In this document: piece after piece, positions 58,717 through 64,000 of the stretch
Layout of the letters: every line of letters starts with the position of its first letter
Numbering within the stretch: position 1 is the stretch's first letter
NCBI GenBank assembly: GCA_902478365.1
Contig: CABSKX010000001.1
Location: forward strand, 1-64,000
DNA length: 64,000 nt
DNA from: an uncultured Collinsella sp.
GTDB taxonomy: Bacteria; Actinomycetota; Coriobacteriia; Coriobacteriales; Coriobacteriaceae
Reading direction: 5' to 3'
Made by a program: the position numbers and the translations under genes
Notes under the pieces: generated by a model
Databases searched by the model: none
Told to the model about the DNA's origin: nothing
What the model saw: only the letters and a program-made list of their open reading frames with translations

Positions 58717-58755
58717 TGCCAGCAAGTTGGCGCTTGGCTTCCATATCCTGCCGTG
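58717..58755 (+). pseudogene. Remnant duplicating the aldolase C terminus
   Basis: Translated, this reads ASKLALGFHILPW, closely matching the end of the preceding gene (AKDIAALGFHILP, stop). The DNA is similar but not identical (CTTGGCTTCCATATCCTGCCGT versus the true end), so it is an old duplication or the trace of a second aldolase copy, cut off by the hairpin at 58631-58702. Confidence 0.55.
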
Positions 58756-58830
58756 GGCAAAGGTACCCCCGCCTGCGCCGTGCAAAATTGAGAGTATTCA
58801 GCAAGGTAAAGGTCTTTATCAGTTAACCGA

Positions 58831-58893
58831 AGCATGGAACGGCCCCCGTTTTGGCTCTGATGACGCTAAAACGGGGGCTGTTCCATGCTTTTT
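58831..58893. terminator. Strong terminator hairpin
   Basis: AGCATGGAAC.GCCCCCGTTTT pairs with AAAACGGGGGC.GTTCCATGCT, followed by TTTTCG. It ends the aldolase transcript (with its remnant) and stands between convergent genes. Confidence 0.9.
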
Positions 58894-58981
58894 CGTCTCT
58901 GAGGGGCATCCGGAACGGTGGAATTTGCAGAATACTCGCGATTTTGCACATCGCTACAGGGGGTACCTTTGCTTTGGCGGT

Positions 58982-61129
58982 TTACTTGCCCTGTACCATG
59001 GTGAGCGAGATCTTCTTGCGGTCGCGATCGACCTTTTCGACCCACACCTTGACCGTGTCACCGATGCGTACCACGTCGCTCGGGTGCTTGACGAAGCGGT
59101 TGGCCAGCTTGGAGATGTGCACAAGGCCGTCCTGGTGCACTCCCACGTCGACGAAGGCGCCAAAGTCGACGACGTTGCGCACCGTGCCCTTGAGTTCCAT
59201 GCCGGGCTCCAGGTCATCGATGGAAAGCGCCGAGCGGCTAAAGACCACCTCGGGCGCGTCGTCGCGCGGGTCGCGACCGGGCTTCTTGAGCTCGTTGACG
59301 ATGTCGATGAGCGTCAGGGTGCCGCAGTCCAGGTCGCTTGCCAGCGCCGAGATGCTGCCCAGACGGCGCTCGATATCGGGCACGCCGCCACGGCTGAGTT
59401 CACTGGCCGCCACACCGGCGCGCTCCAAGACGGATGTGGCCACCTCATAGCTTTCGGGGTGGACGCTCGTCGCGTCGAGCGGGTTCTTACCGCCGCTGAT
59501 GCGCAAAAAGCCCGCGGCGTTGAGGTATGCCTTGGGTCCCAGCTTGGGGACCTTCTTGAGCTGGCGGCGATCGGTAAAGGCGCCGTTTTCCTCGCGGTAA
59601 GCCACGATGTTTTTGGCCACGCTCGGCGTGATGCCCGATACGTATCCCAGCAGGCTCGCGCTCGCGGTGTTCACGTCGACGCCCACGCGGTTGACGACGT
59701 CCTCCACCACGTGGCCCAGGGTGCGCGAAAGCTCGGCCTGGTCAAGGTCGTGCTGGTACTGGCCAACGCCGATGGACTGGGGCGGAATCTTGACGAGCTC
59801 TGCCAGCGGGTCTTGCAGGCGGCGGCCCAGGCTCATGGCGCCACGCACGGTGACGTCCAGGTCGGGATATTCCTGGCTGGCGAGCTCGGAGGCGGAGTAC
59901 ACCGATGCGCCGGCCTCGTTGACGATGGTGTAGCGAAGGCTGGGCGCCTGCTCGGCAATGAACTCCGAAACGACTTCCTCGGTCTCGCGGCTGGCGGTGC
60001 CGTTGCCGATGACGATGGTGTTGACGCTGTCCTTCTTGACGAGGCGGGCGAGCTCGCGCTTGGTGCCGGCGACGTCGTGGCGCGGCTTGGTGGGGTAGAC
60101 CACGCCGTGGTCGAGCAGCTTGCCGGTCTCGTCCATAACGGCGACCTTGCAGCCGGTGCGGTAGCCCGGATCGAGCGCGAGCACGCGGGCGCCACGGACG
60201 GGGCGTGCCGAGAGCAGGCCCTCGAGATTCTTGGCAAAGACGTTGATAGCCTCGGTCTGCGCACGGACGGTGAGTTTGGCGCGGGCCTCGCGCTCCAGCG
60301 AGGGGGCCATGAGGCGCTTGTAGCCGTCGGCGATGGCGGCGTCGAAAATGGGGGCGAAGACGCCCTGGCGTCGGGGCCAACGGCTGCCGAGGCGTGCCGT
60401 GGCGGCAGCGCCGTCGACGTTCACGCGCACGCGGAGCTTGCCCTCGCGCTCACCGCGGTCGATAGCCAGCACGCGGTGGTTGGGTATACGGCGCAGCGGC
60501 TCATCATAGCTGTAGTACGGCTCGTAGGGGGTCTTCTCGGCGGGGTCGGTGGCCTCGACGACGATGTCGGCGGTGTTTTGCGTAAAGGCGCGCAGGTCGG
60601 CGACGTTCTCGGGGTCCTCGGCCACCGTCTCGGCCACGATGTCTGCCGCGCCGGCGAGCGCCTTCTCGGGCGTGTCGAAGCCGGCCTCCTCGTTGACGTA
60701 GGCTGCGGCGGCGTCGAGTGCGCTGCCCTTGGCGGATGCCTGCATGATGATCATGTTGGCAAGCGGCTCCAGGCCGGCCTCGCGGGCCTTCTGCGCGCGG
60801 GTCATACGCTTTTTGCGGTAGGGCTTGTAGAGGTCCTCGACACGCTGGAGCTGCGTGGCCTCGCGAATCTGCTGCTCGAGTTCGGGCGTGAGTTTGCCCT
60901 GGGCATCGATGAGCAGGATGACGTCCTCTTTGCGCTGCTCAAGATTGCGCAGGTAAGACAGGCGCTCGTCGAGTGTGCGCAGGGCGACGTCGTCCATGCC
61001 GCCCGTGGCTTCCTTGCGGTAGCGCGAGATAAAGGGGATGGTGTTGCCCTCGTCGATGAGTTTGACGGCCGCCTCGATGTTGGCGGCCTTAAGGTTGAGC
61101 TCGCGGGCGAGCTGGGCGATAAGATCCAT
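58982..61129 (-). CDS. tex: Tex family RNA-binding transcription accessory protein
   Basis: A 715-residue Tex protein: helical N-terminal domain (GNTIPFISRYRKEATGGMDD near residue 30), YqgF/RNase H-like domain (ALDPGYRTGCKVAVMD), two helix-hairpin-helix motifs (VNTASASLLGYVSGI), and a C-terminal S1 domain (LKGTVRNVVDFGAFVDVGVH) ending soon after. It binds nucleic acid and affects transcription and virulence-type traits in other bacteria. AAGGAG places ATG 61129; the open frame goes further upstream without support. Confidence 0.95.
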   Translation of the reverse strand: MDLIAQLARELNLKAANIEAAVKLIDEGNTIPFISRYRKEATGGMDDVALRTLDERLSYLRNLEQRKEDVILLIDAQGKLTPELEQQIREATQLQRVEDLYKPYRKKRMTRAQKAREAGLEPLANMIIMQASAKGSALDAAAAYVNEEAGFDTPEKALAGAADIVAETVAEDPENVADLRAFTQNTADIVVEATDPAEKTPYEPYYSYDEPLRRIPNHRVLAIDRGEREGKLRVRVNVDGAAATARLGSRWPRRQGVFAPIFDAAIADGYKRLMAPSLEREARAKLTVRAQTEAINVFAKNLEGLLSARPVRGARVLALDPGYRTGCKVAVMDETGKLLDHGVVYPTKPRHDVAGTKRELARLVKKDSVNTIVIGNGTASRETEEVVSEFIAEQAPSLRYTIVNEAGASVYSASELASQEYPDLDVTVRGAMSLGRRLQDPLAELVKIPPQSIGVGQYQHDLDQAELSRTLGHVVEDVVNRVGVDVNTASASLLGYVSGITPSVAKNIVAYREENGAFTDRRQLKKVPKLGPKAYLNAAGFLRISGGKNPLDATSVHPESYEVATSVLERAGVAASELSRGGVPDIERRLGSISALASDLDCGTLTLIDIVNELKKPGRDPRDDAPEVVFSRSALSIDDLEPGMELKGTVRNVVDFGAFVDVGVHQDGLVHISKLANRFVKHPSDVVRIGDTVKVWVEKVDRDRKKISLTMVQGK

Positions 61130-61209
61130 GGGACTCCTTGCGTTTAAGGTGCGTTTGCAACACAGGGCTACCAAGGATACCACCCGTCCCAAAAGGCTGT
61201 TTTGGGGCC

Positions 61210-61373
61210 GCGCCACGAAAACGGCCTATCTACTACGTTTTACCCGTAGGGGCTGACCATACCTGGGTTTTCCGAAAATCGGCAAGCCGTTTACCTGCGG
61301 TTTTTATTTCGCGAAATTCGGCATGGTTGAGGGTGGTCGGCTAAACGTAGTAGATAGGCCCATTTCGTGGCGC
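61210..61373. mobile_element. MITE-like element, copy B (164 bp)
   Basis: The terminal inverted repeats of 31 nt (61210-61240 and 61343-61373) agree at 29 positions: GCGCCACGAAA..GGCCTATC then TACTACGTTT. The interior (CCGAAAATCGGCAAGCC, ACCTGCGGTTTTTATTTCG) matches copy A at 35472-35633 in reverse orientation. It fills most of the 411-nt gap upstream of tex; 61374-61540 shows nothing else clear. Confidence 0.78.
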
Positions 61374-61540
61374 ACGAACCAAGCTGAGGCGCAAAATGGC
61401 CCTTGCCCCAGAAAAATCGTCGGCAAGTTAGCAAAATGCCCCACGGGCAGGAGGCTGCTCGCGGGGCAAAGAAGAGGGGCTTATTGGTGGCGGACCGAAG
61501 GGTTCGGCATGGGGCTTCTGCCGCGGTCGCTCTTAAGGCA

Positions 61541-62581
61541 TTACAGCTCGACGAGCTGGCCGGTCTCGGCGGCCTCCTTGATGGCGTTGAGAAGCGTGAG
61601 CGTCTTGACGTTATCGGCGGGGGTCACGACGGGCTTGACCTCGCGGCGGACAACCTTCACAAAGTGCTTGAGCTGCATCTTGTGCGGCAGTGCCGGGTCC
61701 ACGGCCGGAATCTCCATCTGCAGCGGCTTGTGCCAGTTAGAGGCGCCGTCGTAGGAGAACTGGTGCAGGCGGGGCAGCGAAAGGGCGCCCTTGGTGCCGC
61801 CGATAAAGTAGGCGTCGGCGTCGAAGGGGCGGTACTGCGGATCCTCGCGAGCGGTCGCCTCCCAGTTCCAGGGGCTGGCGGTGGCGTCAGAGATGGTCAT
61901 GCTCGCGAGCGCGCCGTCGGCAAAACGGACGTTGACCACGGCGGAGTCCTCGGTCTCAAAACCGCGGGCGGCGCTGGACTGCATACCCTGGACGGCAACG
62001 GGCTCGCCCAGCAGGTAGCGGAGCAAGTCGACGTCGTGCACCAGGTTGACCAGGATCGGGCCGGCACCCTTCTTGCGGCGCCACTCGACATCGAAATACT
62101 CGTCATTCTTATAGATCATGTAGTGGAAGCTCGACACGGTGAGCTTGCCCAGCTCGCCGGACTCGATGATTTCCTTGGCCTTGTTGACGAAGGGGTTGTG
62201 GCGACGGTGCTGACCCACGAGCACGGGCACGCCGGCGGTCTCGGCCTCGGCGGCAAAGGCCTGGGCATCCTCGAGATCGTTGGAGATCGGCTTTTCGACC
62301 AGCGGCACGATGTTGCGCTTCACAGCCTCGCGGGCAACGCCCAGGTGCAGGTCGTTGGGGGTGGCGATGATGACGGCCTCGGGCTTGACCTCGTCCATCA
62401 TCTGGGCGGGATCGGTGTAAAACGGCACGCCGGCGGCCTCGGCCGTGGCGCGGGCGCCCTCAAAGGCGTCGGCGATGGCGACGAGCTCGGCCTCGGGCTC
62501 TTCGGTGACAAAGCGGATGTGGTTGCGGCCCATGGCGCCGGCGCCGATAACGGCAATGCGGACGGGGTTGAGCTCAGACAT
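61541..62581 (-). CDS. Gfo/Idh/MocA-family NAD(P)-dependent oxidoreductase
   Basis: A 346-residue sugar- or inositol-type dehydrogenase. Rossmann motif VIGAGAMGRNHIR at residues ~10-22, ATPNDLH in the cofactor site, the catalytic-lysine motif EKPIS near 97, and the C-terminal Gfo/Idh substrate domain (HYMIYKNDEYFDVEWR, GPILVNLVHDVDLLRYLLG with the catalytic Asp/His). Typical substrates are myo-inositol or related polyols. AAGGAG precedes the ATG. It lies downstream of the OFA-type transporter gene on the same strand, so the two may form a uptake-oxidation pair, though a palindrome separates them. Confidence 0.9.
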   Translation of the reverse strand: MSELNPVRIAVIGAGAMGRNHIRFVTEEPEAELVAIADAFEGARATAEAAGVPFYTDPAQMMDEVKPEAVIIATPNDLHLGVAREAVKRNIVPLVEKPISNDLEDAQAFAAEAETAGVPVLVGQHRRHNPFVNKAKEIIESGELGKLTVSSFHYMIYKNDEYFDVEWRRKKGAGPILVNLVHDVDLLRYLLGEPVAVQGMQSSAARGFETEDSAVVNVRFADGALASMTISDATASPWNWEATAREDPQYRPFDADAYFIGGTKGALSLPRLHQFSYDGASNWHKPLQMEIPAVDPALPHKMQLKHFVKVVRREVKPVVTPADNVKTLTLLNAIKEAAETGQLVEL

Positions 62582-62611
62582 TTCGACTCCTTAATACTGG
62601 TGACCGGTGGA

Positions 62612-62642
62612 ATGCGACAAAGGGGCTGTCCCTTTGTCGCAT
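62612..62642. repeat. GCGACAAAG-type TGTCCC palindrome
   Basis: ATGCGACAAAGGGGC and GTCCCTTTGTCGCAT pair around one T, with a single mismatch. Covarying relative of 49250-49282. It stands between the transporter and oxidoreductase genes. Confidence 0.8.
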
Positions 62643-62650
62643 CGGTAAAA

Positions 62651-63907
62651 CTAGGCGGACTTCTTCTTGCTGTCGGAGACCATCATGTAGACGGTGAGTA
62701 CGACGGCGATGGCGGCGATCACAATGGCGCCGTAGAAGGACTGCTGGTAGGCGGCGCTGCCGGCCTCGGCGTGATACAGCACGGCGGTGATGGGCTGGCT
62801 GATCCAGGTGGAAGCGGCGTAGCCCAAAAACATGATGCCGTAGTTGACGCCGATGTTGCTGGTGCCAAAGGCGCCACCGGTGAGCGGCGGGTAGATGACG
62901 AGCAGAGCGCCAAAGCTAAAGCCGAGCAGAGCGAGCGCCACAAAGAACATGGCCTGCGTAAAGCTCATCGACATGATGACGAGTGCGACGATGGTGACGA
63001 CAAGGCTGATGAGCAGCGACTTATAGGCGCCGAGCTTGTCGATGATCTGGCCAAAGGACAGACGGCCGACCAGGTTGGCGCAGGTGTTGACGGAGACCAC
63101 CACACCGCCGAGGGCGACGGCCGCGGCGCTCGTGGGGTCGGCGAAGAGCTGAACGGCGGCGATGGAGGCAACCTTGCCCACGAGCAGGGTGCCCGCGGTG
63201 GCGGCAAAGGCGAAGGTGACGATGAGGACCCAGAAGCGCGGGGTCTTGACCATCTCGCCCGGGGTGAGGTCGCCGAAGGTGCCAGCGTGCGCGCCGCCCT
63301 TGGGGGCCTCGAAGCCCTCGGGCAGCCAACCGGCCTCGGGGGCCTTCAGGAACAGGGCGGAGGCGGCGATCGTCACAAAGAAGATGACGCCGAGCGCCTT
63401 AAGGGCGCCAAAGATGCCCAGGCTCGGGATGAGCAGCGAGGCGAGCACCGGGGACAGCACGGCGGGACCGGCGGTCGAAGCGGCCAGGGTGATGCCGGAG
63501 GCGAGACCCTTCTTGTCGATGAACCACTTTTGGCCGGTGGTGAGCGCGGGATTGTAGCCCAGGCCGTTGCCGATGGCGGCGACGAGCGAGAACCACAGGT
63601 AGAACTGCCACGGCTCGGTGACGGTGCCGGACATGAACCAGCCCAGGCCGTAGCACGCGGCGGCGGCGATCACGACGTTGCGCGGGCCGATCTTATCGGA
63701 GATGCGGCCGGCGAAGATGCCCGTCACGGCCATGATGGTCTGAAAGACTGGGAAGGCCCAGGTAAGAGCGCTGGACCACCCGGGGTAGACGGCGAGCAGG
63801 TTCTTGCTCACGACGGAATACAGCGCGATGGAGCTGATGAAGAACATGGTGACGCACGCGGCGGAAAGCACGACGGCGCGACCCTTGTTGGAGTTGGTGG
63901 AAGCCAT
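62651..63907 (-). CDS. MFS transporter, oxalate:formate antiporter (OFA) family
   Basis: A 418-residue 12-helix transporter. The OFA pattern is visible: SVVSKNLLAVYPGWSSALTWAF near residue 30, FAGRISDKIGPR (loop 2-3 motif), GNGLGYNPALTTGQKWFIDKKGLASGI in the first half, and GRLSFGQIIDKLGAYK in the second. Family members move small carboxylates; the substrate here is not predictable. AAGAG precedes the ATG. Upstream (63908-64000) no gene is seen before the window ends. Confidence 0.88.
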   Translation of the reverse strand: MASTNSNKGRAVVLSAACVTMFFISSIALYSVVSKNLLAVYPGWSSALTWAFPVFQTIMAVTGIFAGRISDKIGPRNVVIAAAACYGLGWFMSGTVTEPWQFYLWFSLVAAIGNGLGYNPALTTGQKWFIDKKGLASGITLAASTAGPAVLSPVLASLLIPSLGIFGALKALGVIFFVTIAASALFLKAPEAGWLPEGFEAPKGGAHAGTFGDLTPGEMVKTPRFWVLIVTFAFAATAGTLLVGKVASIAAVQLFADPTSAAAVALGGVVVSVNTCANLVGRLSFGQIIDKLGAYKSLLISLVVTIVALVIMSMSFTQAMFFVALALLGFSFGALLVIYPPLTGGAFGTSNIGVNYGIMFLGYAASTWISQPITAVLYHAEAGSAAYQQSFYGAIVIAAIAVVLTVYMMVSDSKKKSA

Positions 63908-64000
63908 TGGACTCTTTCTGATCGATACGGGGGAGGAGCGGGCGTGTCTGCGGGGCCTCCCCGTCAGGTTGGATTACTGGTCAGTCGGCTTTGCGACGCC

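Noticed and set aside
58982..61147. Plus-strand open frame of ~800 codons over tex
   Set aside because: It is antisense to the complete Tex protein, is low-complexity (Val, Gly, Ala, His, Asp) and has no motif.

Overview
The window is GC-rich, almost entirely single-copy housekeeping and transport DNA. Gene content and style (sortase substrates, KUP, a KdpDE-like pair, LarE, an LtaS-like enzyme, a FusA-like paralogue, small 4.5S-type SRP RNA) suggest a gut Coriobacteriia actinobacterium, most likely a Collinsella. This is an inference from content; no alignment was run. There is no prophage, integrase, transposase gene or CRISPR array.

Layout. 0.2-12 kb: an aminotransferase, a PHP hydrolase, a TrmA-family rRNA methyltransferase, a polar amino-acid ABC operon (4.25-6.57 kb), an EF-G-like GTPase paralogue, a secreted nuclease, larE and a HAD phosphatase. 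12-23 kb: a LacI regulator divergent from glmS, a GntR regulator divergent from a YeiH-type exporter, a degenerate sigma-54-activator-like regulator, and a surface-assembly cluster (SPATG-anchored protein, class B sortase, LCP enzyme). 23-36 kb: nitroreductase, a MarR-controlled heterodimeric ABC exporter, cysE, DedA, ilvE, lemA, a TetR regulator, tRNA-Ser(UGA), a tadA-glycerate kinase fusion and the SRP RNA. 36-46 kb: a second heterodimeric ABC exporter, a flavodoxin, and a giant LANTG-anchored surface protein broken by a frameshift. 46-64 kb: an LtaS-like enzyme, a nitroreductase, kup followed by a 64-aa membrane protein and a KdpDE-like two-component system, an RlmKL-like methyltransferase, a Cof-type phosphatase, a transaldolase-family aldolase, tex, a Gfo/Idh oxidoreductase and an OFA-family transporter.

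The striking part of the window lies between the genes. The intergenic DNA is full of organised, self-complementary repeats in several unrelated families. In two clear families (4.0/40.9/45.8 kb and 10.3/22.9 kb) a conserved core is enclosed by long arms whose sequence is different in each copy while their complementarity is kept; a looser third group (35.9/58.6 kb) may share this plan. Other families are a ~163-bp MITE-like element with terminal inverted repeats (35.5 and 61.2 kb), a tandem array of ~62-bp palindromic units in front of the giant surface-protein gene with a solo unit behind it, a composite palindromic cassette in front of glmS (13.5-13.75 kb), palindromes built around TGTCCC, and a four-copy 23-bp iteron array at 40.0 kb. 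These elements sit mainly at gene ends and are the best candidates for undescribed biology.

How genes may work together: KUP potassium uptake is probably controlled by the adjacent KdpDE-like pair; the SPATG protein, sortase and LCP enzyme form a wall-anchoring unit; the amino-acid transporter, cysE and ilvE share look-alike TTTA/TAAA dyads, suggesting common control by an amino-acid (possibly cysteine) regulator.
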